Shown: piece by piece, positions 16,573 to 25,231 of the stretch
Layout of the letters: every line of letters begins with the position of its first letter
How positions within the stretch are numbered: the first letter of the stretch is position 1
NCBI GenBank assembly: GCA_002311025.1
Contig: DBYY01000006.1
Coordinates: forward strand, 1-64,000
Direction of reading: 5' to 3'
Length of the DNA: 64,000 nucleotides
DNA from: Candidatus Proelusimicrobium tauri
GTDB taxonomy: Bacteria > Elusimicrobiota > Elusimicrobia > Elusimicrobiales > Elusimicrobiaceae
Notes under the pieces: generated by a model
Seen by the model: the letters and a program-made list of their open reading frames with translations, nothing else
Database searches by the model: none
Told to the model about the DNA's origin: nothing
Position numbers and translations under genes: made by a program

Positions 16573-17127
16573 TTATATTTTTTGAACAAATTGCAAAAAT
16601 TCTTGGCGCACTTCGGGTTTTTCAAAGACACCTCTTAAAGCGCTTGTAATCATTTGGGCTTGGTGTTTTTCAACGCCGCGCGAACAAATACACATGTGTT
16701 GTGCGCGGCAAACCACCATAACGCCCAGCGGCTTTAAATTTTCCATTAAACTATCGGCAATTTGTGCAACGAGATTTTCCTGTATTTGCAGACGGCGGGA
16801 ATAAATTTCCACAAGGCGTGCAAGTTTGGAAATGCCGATAACTTTTTTGTTTGGCAAATAACCGATACTTATTGTACCGAAAAACGGCAAAAAGTGATGT
16901 TCACAGACGCTGTAAAACTCAATATCCTTTAAAATTACCATTTCCTTACAGGAACCTTCGGTAAAAGTTTTTAAAACGCTTGAAGGGTCTTTTTTATAAC
17001 CGCTAAAAAGTTTTTCCCAACTTTTAACAATTCTTTTTGGGGTTTCTTTAAGGCCCTCTCTGTTTGGATTTTCGCCGATATAAGAAAGTAAATCGCGCCA
17101 ATGGCTAAGGGCTTTTTCCTGTGTCAT
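16573..17127 (-). CDS. folE: GTP cyclohydrolase I
   Basis: 184 residues. Converts GTP to 7,8-dihydroneopterin triphosphate, the shared precursor of folate and queuosine. Zinc and catalytic residues are seen: Cys and His of SVCEHHFLPFFG, and the Cys of QHMCICSRGV. The ATG at 17127 overlaps the queE stop (ATGA) and matches the usual FolE N-terminus (IGENPNREGLKETPKR follows). A longer frame from ATG 17199 adds 24 Lys/Asn-rich residues; it has an AAGGAG 11 bases upstream, inside queE, so that start cannot be excluded. Genes for both branches surround it. Confidence 0.95.
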   Translation of the reverse strand: MTQEKALSHWRDLLSYIGENPNREGLKETPKRIVKSWEKLFSGYKKDPSSVLKTFTEGSCKEMVILKDIEFYSVCEHHFLPFFGTISIGYLPNKKVIGISKLARLVEIYSRRLQIQENLVAQIADSLMENLKPLGVMVVCRAQHMCICSRGVEKHQAQMITSALRGVFEKPEVRQEFLQFVQKI

Positions 17128-17705
17128 TTTATTTTTATTAGTTTGTGCATTTGCACGCTTAGGCGCATTTTTGGATATTTTTTTACTATTTGAACGCATT
17201 TTTCGGTATTCTCCTTTTTGGCTGAATTTGGTTGTAAATATAAGTTATATTTTTTATATTTTAAAATCTCTTTTAAGGGCGTTTTGCCGTCAATAACAAG
17301 TTTAATAATATCGGCTTTTTTAAGCATTTGTTTTGCCACATGTTTTTTTGGTGAAACGGCAATAAAATCAAAATATTTCGTGTCAATATCAACGGAACCA
17401 TTTGTTTCCAAATGAACTTGATATTTTTTTACTTTTAAGAGTTTTGCAAGCGGGATAATGTTTTGCTCGCAAGGCTCTCCGCCGGTTAAAATAACAAGTT
17501 TGGCGGGATATTTTTTTATTTCTTTTAAAATCTCTTTTTCCGTCATTAAGAAATTAACTTTTTGGGCGTATTTTGTATCACACCAAGCGCAACCCATTGT
17601 GCAAGTTGCCAGGCGCACAAAAACAGCCGCACACCCGCTAAAAGGGCCTTCGCCCTGAAGGGAATAAAAAATCTCATTTACTTTTAATTGCTGCAGCATC
17701 TTCAT
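17124..17705 (-). CDS. queE: 7-carboxy-7-deazaguanine synthase (radical SAM)
   Basis: About 193 residues. Radical SAM enzyme that contracts 6-carboxytetrahydropterin to 7-carboxy-7-deazaguanine. The cluster motif CTMGCAWC (CxxxCxxC) lies ~30 residues in, after FYSLQGEGPFSGCAAVFVR; TGGEP and the C-terminal RLSVQMHKLI are typical. The start could be ATG 17705 or 17699; both lie within the 3' end of queD. It takes the product of QueD, encoded just upstream. Confidence 0.95.
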   Translation of the reverse strand: MKMLQQLKVNEIFYSLQGEGPFSGCAAVFVRLATCTMGCAWCDTKYAQKVNFLMTEKEILKEIKKYPAKLVILTGGEPCEQNIIPLAKLLKVKKYQVHLETNGSVDIDTKYFDFIAVSPKKHVAKQMLKKADIIKLVIDGKTPLKEILKYKKYNLYLQPNSAKKENTEKCVQIVKKYPKMRLSVQMHKLIKIK

Positions 17706-18018
17706 TTTCCCAAACTTCAAGGGTTTTTAAAGTTAAATTCTTTTCCTTAAGTAAAGCGGAAATTTTGTCAAATAAATAGGCACAAATGTTTTCTGCCGTC
17801 GGGTTTTCAATAAAGTCATTTAAGTATTTATGGTCCGGCAGAGCATTTTTTAAAAGGGGTTTTAAGAGTTTAAAATCATAAATCATTCCGCTTTTTTGAA
17901 CAGGACCTTGGACTTCAAAAACGACTTTCCAAGTATGTCCATGTAAATTTGAGCAATCTCCGTCATAAGCGGGCAAACGATGCGCGGCGGAAAATTTAGA
18001 TTTTATTCTTAAAAACAT
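17674..18018 (-). CDS. queD: 6-carboxy-5,6,7,8-tetrahydropterin synthase
   Basis: 114 residues. Converts dihydroneopterin triphosphate to 6-carboxytetrahydropterin in the queuosine pathway. It has the genuine QueD signature CSNLHGH (CxxxHGH) with the catalytic Cys, SAAHRL with the third zinc His, the conserved DFKLLK strand and a PTAENICAYL helix. This contrasts with the PTPS-III-like paralogue at 15465, which lacks the Cys. It starts 2 bases after the DUF1189 gene stop and overlaps queE by about 32 bases. Confidence 0.95.
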   Translation of the reverse strand: MFLRIKSKFSAAHRLPAYDGDCSNLHGHTWKVVFEVQGPVQKSGMIYDFKLLKPLLKNALPDHKYLNDFIENPTAENICAYLFDKISALLKEKNLTLKTLEVWENEDAAAIKSK

Positions 18019-18020
18019 AT

Positions 18021-18881
18021 TTAATCCTCATCATCCTCTTCTGTTTTTTCTTCAATTTCTTTTTTCTTTTCAGTTCTGCTCTTTTTTGTATCGAGCAGTT
18101 TTATTTTTGTAAATATAAGGTTAGAATAAGTCATAAAAATAACAAAGCAAATAAGCCAAATAAGAGGGATGTTCAACGGTATCATTATAACTATAAATAT
18201 AAAGAGCAAAGCGGGTGCTATCATATAGCAACAAATGCGCACAATATCCCAGAAGGAAGATTCCGTCCTTATAAACATTTGTGAAATTGCCGCCGCGGCA
18301 AAAGCCAAAACAAACAAAACAATACTAAAGAAAATAATAACAAACGGCATAGAAAATAAGAATCCCCAGAATAAAAAGGTTTTAATAGTTTCTATCATAT
18401 CAGCCTTATTTTCTAAAATATATTCCTTGGTTATTGTCTGATTAATTTTGTTATTTACGGGGACAGTTTTTACATTTCCGCCGCCGGAAAAAATATGTAT
18501 TTTTTCCCCTGTAACGAATATGGCGGTATTATTTTTTTCCATTTGCGTAGGGTAAACAGGTTCCGTGCGGTTTGTTTCAAAAACCACTTTTGGCATTTCG
18601 GGGTCCAGTTGAACCTCAATATATTCGCCGTCATTTGCTTTTATTGTGCCGTCTTTTATTTCAATAACAGGGGTAACTTCGGCAATTTGGGTAATAGTTT
18701 CATCTAACAAAGGGTCTAAAGAAGGTGTCCTTACAAGTATACCTACAAAGAACACGATACTTGTAAAAACGATTAAGTAAATCAAAAAAAGTAAAATTCT
18801 GCCGAAAGATTGCTTCGTTGCCTTGATATAAGTATCAAGGTTATAAATTGCCTTAATAGGCGAAAGTAAAAAATCTGTCAT
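18021..18881 (-). CDS. DUF1189 family membrane protein
   Basis: 286 residues. N-terminal cytoplasmic start (LLSPIKAIYNLDTY), a membrane segment near 30-50, an extracytoplasmic part with the family's VIEIKDGTIKANDGE stretch, three to four further membrane segments (~165-250), and a charged Lys/Glu tail. DUF1189 (PF06691) has no known activity. It is the first gene of the queuosine/folate operon, with only 2 bases to queD, but no functional link is known; it may just share the promoter. Confidence 0.85.
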   Translation of the reverse strand: MTDFLLSPIKAIYNLDTYIKATKQSFGRILLFLIYLIVFTSIVFFVGILVRTPSLDPLLDETITQIAEVTPVIEIKDGTIKANDGEYIEVQLDPEMPKVVFETNRTEPVYPTQMEKNNTAIFVTGEKIHIFSGGGNVKTVPVNNKINQTITKEYILENKADMIETIKTFLFWGFLFSMPFVIIFFSIVLFVLAFAAAAISQMFIRTESSFWDIVRICCYMIAPALLFIFIVIMIPLNIPLIWLICFVIFMTYSNLIFTKIKLLDTKKSRTEKKKEIEEKTEEDDED

Positions 18882-18934
18882 TTAAGAGCCTCCTCTTACT
18901 TGTCTATACTTCTAGTATAGCAAAAAAAGACGAT

Positions 18935-18959
18935 AAAAAAAGCGCTGCCAAGCAACGCT
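18935..18959 (-). terminator. Intrinsic terminator for the CAT tRNA
   Basis: Read on the - strand, AGCGTTGCTTGGCAGCGCT forms a hairpin with one mismatch, directly followed by a T7 run. It lies 16 bases downstream of the tRNA at 18975. Confidence 0.75.
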
Positions 18960-18974
18960 GATGATATTTCAAAA

Positions 18975-19051
18975 TGGTGTCACCGGGTGGGCTCGAACCA
19001 CCGACCTAGCGCTTATGAAACGCTCGCTCTAACCAGCTGAGCTACGGTGAC
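18975..19051 (-). tRNA. tRNA with CAT anticodon (Met, possibly Ile2)
   Basis: 77 bases including an encoded CCA. The acceptor stem is GTCACCG / CGGTGAC, the D-arm GCTCAGCTGGTTAGAGC, the anticodon loop TTCATAA and the T-arm GGTGGTTCGAGCCCACC. The acceptor stem starts with a G-C pair, so it is not the initiator type. CAT could be elongator Met or, after lysidine modification, Ile2; the sequence alone does not decide. The tRNA-Ser and tRNA-Val in this window do not encode CCA. Confidence 0.93.
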
Positions 19052-19360
19052 ATTAAATTTACTACCTTTATATTATATCAAATCCTTTTCCTTCTTGGCA
19101 AGCGAAAAAAAGGAATCTGTTTTTGTAAAATAAAAATATAGCAGAAAAGCAACCGGGGTTTTCTTTTGTTATGGAAGTTTCAAGGCGGTAATAATCCCAA
19201 CCTTCGAAAGCAAGTTGTTTAGATATTTTTTTATTTGTATAACAATATCAGTTTAATTGGAAAATACTTTTATGTTATAACAAAATATTTATCAAAGCAT
19301 TTCGTATTTAAAAAACAATTTGATATACTTTATATGAAAATCAAAAATAAAGGAGTTTTT
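19052..19360. other. Intergenic stretch, no gene seen
   Basis: AT-rich gap between the tRNA and the divergent TPR gene. Open frames here are short and lack ribosome sites. It presumably holds the tRNA promoter (- strand) and the TPR gene promoter: a TATACT lies near 19324 but has no convincing -35. The AAAGGAG at 19349 is the ribosome site of the next gene. Confidence 0.5.
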
Positions 19361-21361
19361 ATGCAAGACTTTTCTCAAGTTCCCCAAGAACAACCTAAAA
19401 AAAAGAAATCAGGTTTTAAAATAGTTTTTTATTTTATTTTGTTAATTATAATAGGTGTTCTTTATATTAATTTATGGGAAGAATATTCCTTCGTGTTTAA
19501 AAAAAGAACCGTCACCCAAGAAGAAAGAGATATGTATAAAAAGGCCTATGATTTATTCCAAAACAAAGATTATTCCACCGCAAAACAACAATGCCAACAG
19601 TTAATTTCAAAGTTCCCCAGAAACGCTAATTGTTATGATATTTTATCTATAATAGAGTTTTTGGATAAAAATTATAAACTGGCGGAAGTTTACGCCGGTA
19701 AAGCAATAAAAAACACAAGTATTCCTTCTTATTACTATTTTTATCATAGAGGGCAGGCAAGGGAAAAACTAGGTAAAGATTATGCAGCCGCAAAAGATTT
19801 TAAAAAAGCAGGTAAAATTACCCCGTCTTTAAATGATGGCTTTTTGCGCGCAGGACATATTTATAAAGAAGATACCCACGACCTTTTTGACGCCATAAAA
19901 TGTTATAAAAAACATTTGGAGTATCACCCCGATAGTAATGCCGCCGTTTACAATGCGGCCTATATTTATAAAAATGACCTTTTCAGCATTAAAAAAGCCC
20001 TGGATTTATTAAGTAATTTTATTGCCAAAAATAAAAAAGTCGAAGATTATGTATATGAATTAAGAGGCGATATTTATAGAGAAGAGAAGGAATATCAAAA
20101 GGCCATAGCCGACTATACAAAAGCCATAGAACTTAACCCCAAAAACGGTAGCTATTATAATGAACTTGCTTGGTGCTACCGAGATAGCAACCAACCTCAA
20201 AAAGCCATTGAATCCTTTAACAAAGCCGAAGAGGTTGAACCGGGCTTCGGTTATGCTTACAGTAATCTAGGCGATTTATATCAAAGATTAAAACAGCCTG
20301 AAAATGCCGTTGCGGCTTATCAAAAAGCGCTTGAAATTAGACCGGATAATTATGATGTTTACGGCTTTAGGTATCCTTCTTATATGGAACTAAACAATTT
20401 TGTCCAAGCCAAAGCCGATATTGAAGAATACTCCAAACACCGCAAATTATCTTCTTTAGATGTTTATAATTTAGGCGTGTGTTATTATTTTATGAAAGAT
20501 TTTACTTCCGCAAAGAGGGAATATGTTAAAGCCATTGACCTAGATAATAATAATTCTTGGGCGCACCTTGAAAGCGGTATAATGAGTTTGTTTTTTTGCG
20601 ATATTAACGAAGCCTCTAAAGAAATTATAACCTTTTTTGAGTTAGGGGAAAAAGATTCCGACAAACTAAATATGGCTCCCTTTTTTGCCAGAGGTTATGA
20701 AGAAGTTCATTTTAAAATAAACGGCACAAAAGAGCAGTTTGAAGATGCCAACTTTTGGTATTATGACGATTATAACGATACGGATAAAACAATTAAACAT
20801 TTGGAAAAAATGATAGAAAGGCATCCTGCCGATCCTTATTATTATTTTATGCTCGGTATTACTCAAGACAGAGCCGGCATCAGTTCAAAAGAAACTTATG
20901 CCAAAGCAGAAGAAATTGACGCGGAAGCCTTAAAAGATATAAGAAAGAACTATCTTACATCTATTTTTAATCGCTCCAGTATAGGAAAAGAAAAATTACA
21001 TAAATTACAGCAAAAATATCCGGATAATACAATTTGGTATTTCTTTGAACTAGATTCAACTGCAGACTTAACACAAGCAGTCGAAATCGCAAAACAAATT
21101 TTAAAAATAAATCCTTTTATGCTGGGGACTTATTCTAAATTATCCCGCAAGTATTATATAGCCGGTCAATATGATAAGGCTTTATCTTTAATAACTCAGG
21201 CAATAGACCTCAATCCCGATTTTTCTTCTGCCTATTTACAGCGTGCCTTGATTAATGCCAGATTGGGTAATCAAGCAGCCTCAAAAGAGGATTATATTCA
21301 ATTCAGAACATTAAGAAATAAAATTCTTTACGACGGGAAACTTCCTGTTATAACAAATTAA
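19361..21361 (+). CDS. Large membrane-anchored TPR protein
   Basis: 666 residues. After a short cytoplasmic Lys-rich start, one membrane segment (~25-45) anchors a long array of tetratricopeptide repeats (clear units such as YKKAYDLFQNKDYSTAKQQC, AIADYTKAIELNPKNGSYYN and ALSLITQAIDLNPDFSSAYL), about 14 in total. Topology favours an extracytoplasmic array, with the basic start inside. ATG 19361 has AAAGGAG 6 bases upstream; an open frame extends 126 bases further up but lacks a ribosome site. It is a scaffold-type protein with no identified partner. Confidence 0.82.
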   Translation: MQDFSQVPQEQPKKKKSGFKIVFYFILLIIIGVLYINLWEEYSFVFKKRTVTQEERDMYKKAYDLFQNKDYSTAKQQCQQLISKFPRNANCYDILSIIEFLDKNYKLAEVYAGKAIKNTSIPSYYYFYHRGQAREKLGKDYAAAKDFKKAGKITPSLNDGFLRAGHIYKEDTHDLFDAIKCYKKHLEYHPDSNAAVYNAAYIYKNDLFSIKKALDLLSNFIAKNKKVEDYVYELRGDIYREEKEYQKAIADYTKAIELNPKNGSYYNELAWCYRDSNQPQKAIESFNKAEEVEPGFGYAYSNLGDLYQRLKQPENAVAAYQKALEIRPDNYDVYGFRYPSYMELNNFVQAKADIEEYSKHRKLSSLDVYNLGVCYYFMKDFTSAKREYVKAIDLDNNNSWAHLESGIMSLFFCDINEASKEIITFFELGEKDSDKLNMAPFFARGYEEVHFKINGTKEQFEDANFWYYDDYNDTDKTIKHLEKMIERHPADPYYYFMLGITQDRAGISSKETYAKAEEIDAEALKDIRKNYLTSIFNRSSIGKEKLHKLQQKYPDNTIWYFFELDSTADLTQAVEIAKQILKINPFMLGTYSKLSRKYYIAGQYDKALSLITQAIDLNPDFSSAYLQRALINARLGNQAASKEDYIQFRTLRNKILYDGKLPVITN

Positions 21362-21409
21362 ATATCTTCTTATCCTTTTATATATGCAATAAAAGTTGCG
21401 TGCCAAACG

Positions 21410-21434
21410 TTATATTAGTGTAAGGCTAATATAA
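21410..21434. repeat. Perfect inverted repeat upstream of the His-rich lipoprotein
   Basis: TTATATTAG and CTAATATAA form a perfect 9-bp dyad around a 7-base spacer, ending 24 bases before the ATG at 21458. It could be an operator or an mRNA leader hairpin. There is no T-run, so a terminator is unlikely. Confidence 0.5.
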
Positions 21435-21457
21435 GGCCTGCTGTATAGGAGGATAAA

Positions 21458-21718
21458 ATGAAAACGAAACTCAAACATTTCTATATATTGCTAGGTTTGG
21501 TAGGTGCCTTCTGGTTTACAGGTTGTTGCACTTATCCCGGTGGTATGGTGGCTGTCTACGGCAGACCTTCAAGACCACCCGTCCGCCATCATCATCATCG
21601 CCATTATAAACCGGTGCCGGTGGTTGTTCATCATCGTGCGCCCGCTCCGCATCATCACCGATACGCCTCTTTACCGCCAAGTTTTAGAGTCAGCCCAGGA
21701 GGTGGGCATCACAGGTAG
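21458..21718 (+). CDS. Small His-rich lipoprotein
   Basis: 86 residues. Signal peptide with lipobox FTGC, so the mature protein starts with Cys23. About a quarter of the mature chain is His, in clusters (HHHHRHY, HHRAPAPHHHRY, GGGHHR), with Pro/Arg between. Such tails usually bind Ni, Zn or Cu; the role could be metal buffering in the periplasm, but no metal transporter adjoins it. AGGAGG precedes the ATG. It ends at a terminator, so it is its own transcription unit. Confidence 0.75.
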   Translation: MKTKLKHFYILLGLVGAFWFTGCCTYPGGMVAVYGRPSRPPVRHHHHRHYKPVPVVVHHRAPAPHHHRYASLPPSFRVSPGGGHHR

Positions 21719-21728
21719 TGTCTCCAAG

Positions 21729-21763
21729 AAAAACCACGAGTTTTTGAAAACTCGTGGTTTTTT
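21729..21763. terminator. Bidirectional intrinsic terminator
   Basis: AAAACCACGAG and its complement form an 11-bp stem with A-run left and T-run right. It serves the lipoprotein (+) and the convergent MATE gene (-). Confidence 0.9.
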
Positions 21764-21771
21764 GTATCAAA

Positions 21772-23133
21772 TTAAACTATATTTTGTTTTTTCCAGCGTC
21801 CGCTCATATAGAAAACAAGTCCGATAAACAGCGGAGTAAAACCTGCCAAAGCGTCGCCCAGCCAAAAACCGAAATAGCCCATTTTCATACTTAAACCGAA
21901 AAGGAAAGATAAACCGATTCTTAAAATAATACCGTCGAGCAAAGCGGTTACAAAATTTACGCCGTAATTACCACTGCCGTTGATAAAAGCGTTCATACCG
22001 CTGCGCGCGGCACTACCCCAGAAAATTAATATTGCAATAGGAATAAATGTCATACCAACGGTAATAACTTCTGGGTCGCTTGTGAAGCATTTATAAATAT
22101 CCTTCGGAAACAATATCATCAATATGGAAAATACAACCGCTATGCCCGAGGTTATTTTGAAAATAGCAAGCATAATTTCCTTTACTCTTGAATATTTTTT
22201 TGCACCGAGATTTTGCCCCACCATAGAAGCACCCGCCGTATTAAAAGCATTGGAAATTAAATTTGTCGTGCTGTTAATTTTATTTGCAACACCGGAAAAT
22301 GCGGAAACCGCCACACCGTAGGAATTTATCCACGAGTTCACACACAATTTAGATAAGTGTATAGAAGCGTTTTTTATAGCCATCGGTACACCCAGTTTAA
22401 TTAATTGCGTAAGCATTTTTAAATCCCATTTAATGAAATGCAACCAAGAAAAGCGCAAACTATAACGTCTGCGGTAATTATAAATATAAATTATGCAAAA
22501 TAAGAAGGAAACCCCTTGACTTATAATCGTTGCCAAAGCCGCCCCTGCAGCACCTTTTTTCAAGCCAAGCACCAAAATCAAATCTAACAAGATATTAAGA
22601 CTTGCCGAAATAGCAACAAAAATAAAAGGACGCATAGAATCGCCCATACCGCGTAAAACTGCGCTTGCCGTGTTATAGCCGTAAATAAAAATAAGACCTA
22701 TAATTGAAATTGTGCAGTAATCCAGTGCTTGGCTAAAGGCTTCTTGGGGTGTATTCATCAGATGTAAGAAAGGAACTCTCAGACAAAAGCATAAAATACC
22801 TATTATTATTGAAGAAACAAAAAGGAAACTAAACATTGTAGCAACAAAACGGCTTAATTTGTTTTGCTTTTTTGCGCCCAGATATTGGGAAATCAGCACT
22901 TGCCCGGCATTAGAAAACCCCATAGCAATAAAAGTTAAAAAGTGGGTAATATCTCCGCCGATAGATACTGCCGAAAGCCCTACTTTGCCCATACTTTGTC
23001 CGACGATAATCATATCTGCTATATTATAAATAATCTGCAGTAAATTTGAGAAAAATAAAGGCGTAGCAAACACAATAAGTTGCTTAAAAATCTTTCCGTC
23101 GGTAAAATCGGCAGTATATTTTTTTATTGTCAT
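21772..23133 (-). CDS. MATE family efflux transporter
   Basis: 453 residues with twelve hydrophobic segments in two homologous halves, as in NorM/DinF-type multidrug/cation antiporters. The N-terminal half has the typical QIIYNIADMIIVGQ with the Asp in the first helices, and the loop QYLGAKK is matched by QNLGAKK in the second half. It should export cationic drugs or metabolites using Na+ or H+. Gut anaerobes usually carry many MATE paralogues; the substrate cannot be predicted. Confidence 0.93.
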   Translation of the reverse strand: MTIKKYTADFTDGKIFKQLIVFATPLFFSNLLQIIYNIADMIIVGQSMGKVGLSAVSIGGDITHFLTFIAMGFSNAGQVLISQYLGAKKQNKLSRFVATMFSFLFVSSIIIGILCFCLRVPFLHLMNTPQEAFSQALDYCTISIIGLIFIYGYNTASAVLRGMGDSMRPFIFVAISASLNILLDLILVLGLKKGAAGAALATIISQGVSFLFCIIYIYNYRRRYSLRFSWLHFIKWDLKMLTQLIKLGVPMAIKNASIHLSKLCVNSWINSYGVAVSAFSGVANKINSTTNLISNAFNTAGASMVGQNLGAKKYSRVKEIMLAIFKITSGIAVVFSILMILFPKDIYKCFTSDPEVITVGMTFIPIAILIFWGSAARSGMNAFINGSGNYGVNFVTALLDGIILRIGLSFLFGLSMKMGYFGFWLGDALAGFTPLFIGLVFYMSGRWKKQNIV

Positions 23134-23171
23134 ATTTAAAACATCTTTATTTTAGGGGGAAAATCTTTTTA

Positions 23172-23831
23172 TTAAAAACGCTTGCTTATATGTAACTGAA
23201 AAGTCATATATTCGTATCTTCTGTTGCCGTCACCACAGATGGGAGAGGGAGCATCTTTAACAATTTTTTCGGTATCATACCAAAAGGTATTATAACGTGT
23301 TTCAAGTCCCCAACTCCAACCATTATGACCGACATCAAATTCAAGGCCCGCACCGATAAATAAGCCAAGCGAAGTATCCGTTTTTTTCTTGCTATATTCA
23401 GTACCATAATAATTTATATATAAATTTTGTCTTGCAAGGGTAAGGCCCAAACCGAAGGGTATATAAAGGCGAAAACGCTTATCCGGATTAACAGTAAAAC
23501 GCGAAGCCAACATAGCATTAAAAAGGTGGGTAGTATCGTCAACTTTATTTGTAGCGCTCCAAGTAAAATCGCCACCATCAAAATCTCCGTAGGAAATATC
23601 GGCACCAAGTCCAAAATGTCTTGATACCAGATAGTAATAGGAAGCACCTATTTCCACGCCTAAAGTTCCCCAGTCGACTCTTCCACCATAGTTTGAATAA
23701 GTAATACCGGAATTTACCAATTGAAATCCCAAATCGCCCTTTATATCAAGAATATGTTGACCTTTTTCTAGTTGTGCAAAAGCAGGCAAACTAAGAAATA
23801 AAACAGTTAAAAAAAACAATAATTTTTTCAT
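23172..23831 (-). CDS. Outer-membrane beta-barrel protein (OmpA/OmpW-like size)
   Basis: 219 residues. A signal peptide (1-19, ending PAFA) is followed by about eight amphipathic strands with aromatic girdles (GASYYYLVSRHFGLGADISY, GLETRYNTFWY) and the C-terminal strand FQLHISKRF, ending in Phe. This fits a small barrel of unknown ligand. It has an AAGGAG-type site upstream. Confidence 0.75.
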   Translation of the reverse strand: MKKLLFFLTVLFLSLPAFAQLEKGQHILDIKGDLGFQLVNSGITYSNYGGRVDWGTLGVEIGASYYYLVSRHFGLGADISYGDFDGGDFTWSATNKVDDTTHLFNAMLASRFTVNPDKRFRLYIPFGLGLTLARQNLYINYYGTEYSKKKTDTSLGLFIGAGLEFDVGHNGWSWGLETRYNTFWYDTEKIVKDAPSPICGDGNRRYEYMTFQLHISKRF

Positions 23832-23959
23832 AAAAACTCCTTAATATAAAAACCGCCCTTATTTTAACTTATTTGTTTTTCAATTATTTTGTATACTTCA
23901 CATCCGCATAAATCATAGATTCGTTTTAGCCTATTCCCTAAATACTTTCCATAATTTCA

Positions 23960-24928
23960 TTAAGCGGCCCCTTTTTTAAGCAAGTCGTGAATATGGATAA
24001 TACCTATGGGTTTTTTGTTTTTTACGATGAATAAAGAAGTAATTTTTTTCTCATTCATCATACGCAAAGCGGCAGAACATAACATATCTGCGGCAATTTG
24101 TTGCGGTTTGGGATGCATCAAATCTTTACCGGTTTTATTAAATAAATCAGAGGATATCTTTCTGCGCAAATCACCGTCTGTAAAGATACCGCTTAATTTG
24201 CCCTTTTTATCAACAAAGCCGACACAGCCTAGACGTTTATCGCTCATCGTTACAATAATGTTTTTGAAAGAGGAGTCTTCCGGTAAAATTGGCATTTCAT
24301 CGCCTTGGTGCATAATTTCTCCTACGGTTTGCAAGACACTACCGAGTTTTCCGCCGGGGTGACGAACGGCAAAATCCGTAGTTGTAAATTGTTTACGAGC
24401 CATTAAACATACCGTTAAGACATCTCCTAACACCAATGTCGCCGTAGTAGAACAGGTGGGTGCTAAACCTAAAGTATCTGCTTCTGGGGTGCTGGGTAGT
24501 TGTAAAACATAATCAACACATTTACCTAAGGTGCTTTTGGGGTTTTTAGTAATACCTACCATAGGTATTCCAAAACGTTTACAATAATTGATAATATCTA
24601 CCAGTTCCTTAGATTCGCCACTGTTTGAAATAGCGATTACGACATCATCAGCGGTAATCATACCTAAATCGCCATGGCTGGCTTCTGCTGGATGCACAAA
24701 ATAGGAAGGCGTTCCTGTGGAAGCAAGAGATGCTACAATTTTTTGTGCTATTATACCACTTTTACCCATACCGGTAAGAATAACACGTCCTTTTGTCTGT
24801 TGCATTAAATCTAATACCGAAGAAAGAGAATCTTTACAGCAAGATTCTTCCAATCTTTTTAGACATTCAATTTCCCGCAAAATGAGTTTTTTCATTTCTT
24901 TAAAATCTTGTTTAACTATTGTTTTCAT
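23960..24928 (-). CDS. kdsD: Arabinose-5-phosphate isomerase (KDO pathway)
   Basis: 322 residues: SIS domain (~35-180) followed by two CBS domains (~205-320). Interconverts ribulose-5-phosphate and arabinose-5-phosphate, the first step toward KDO of lipopolysaccharide. Seen: TGMGKSGIIAQK, the family's HPAEASHGDLGMI, SNSGES, and TCSTTATLVLGD. It is the clearest sign in the window that the cell makes KDO-type lipopolysaccharide. The neighbours are unrelated. Confidence 0.93.
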   Translation of the reverse strand: MKTIVKQDFKEMKKLILREIECLKRLEESCCKDSLSSVLDLMQQTKGRVILTGMGKSGIIAQKIVASLASTGTPSYFVHPAEASHGDLGMITADDVVIAISNSGESKELVDIINYCKRFGIPMVGITKNPKSTLGKCVDYVLQLPSTPEADTLGLAPTCSTTATLVLGDVLTVCLMARKQFTTTDFAVRHPGGKLGSVLQTVGEIMHQGDEMPILPEDSSFKNIIVTMSDKRLGCVGFVDKKGKLSGIFTDGDLRRKISSDLFNKTGKDLMHPKPQQIAADMLCSAALRMMNEKKITSLFIVKNKKPIGIIHIHDLLKKGAA

Positions 24929-25231
24929 TGTGTTACCTTCTTAGTTTAATATTTTAATTTTAAAACATAAAATTTTTATTACAGTAAAGAAATATTTTTT
25001 CTTTAAAAATATCGTAGATGTCTATTTATAACGGAGGAAATATAAAAGCCAATTAGCGCCCTATAATTCTTCCTCATTAAACAAAGATTGTAGAATCAAT
25101 TAAATTATATCAAAATATAACAATACATTTAAGTAAGTTTTTTTAAAAATACGGCTAATTGCAGGTATAAGCAGCAAATAACAAGATAAGGCGAATTCTT
25201 ATTCTTTTAAAACTTATATTTATGCTCTGTT
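24929..25231. other. AT-rich intergenic stretch, no gene seen
   Basis: About 300 bases of strongly AT-rich sequence between kdsD and the hydrolase, both on the - strand. No open frame with a ribosome site, no tRNA and no convincing hairpin was found. The part next to 24929 should hold the kdsD promoter. Confidence 0.5.
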
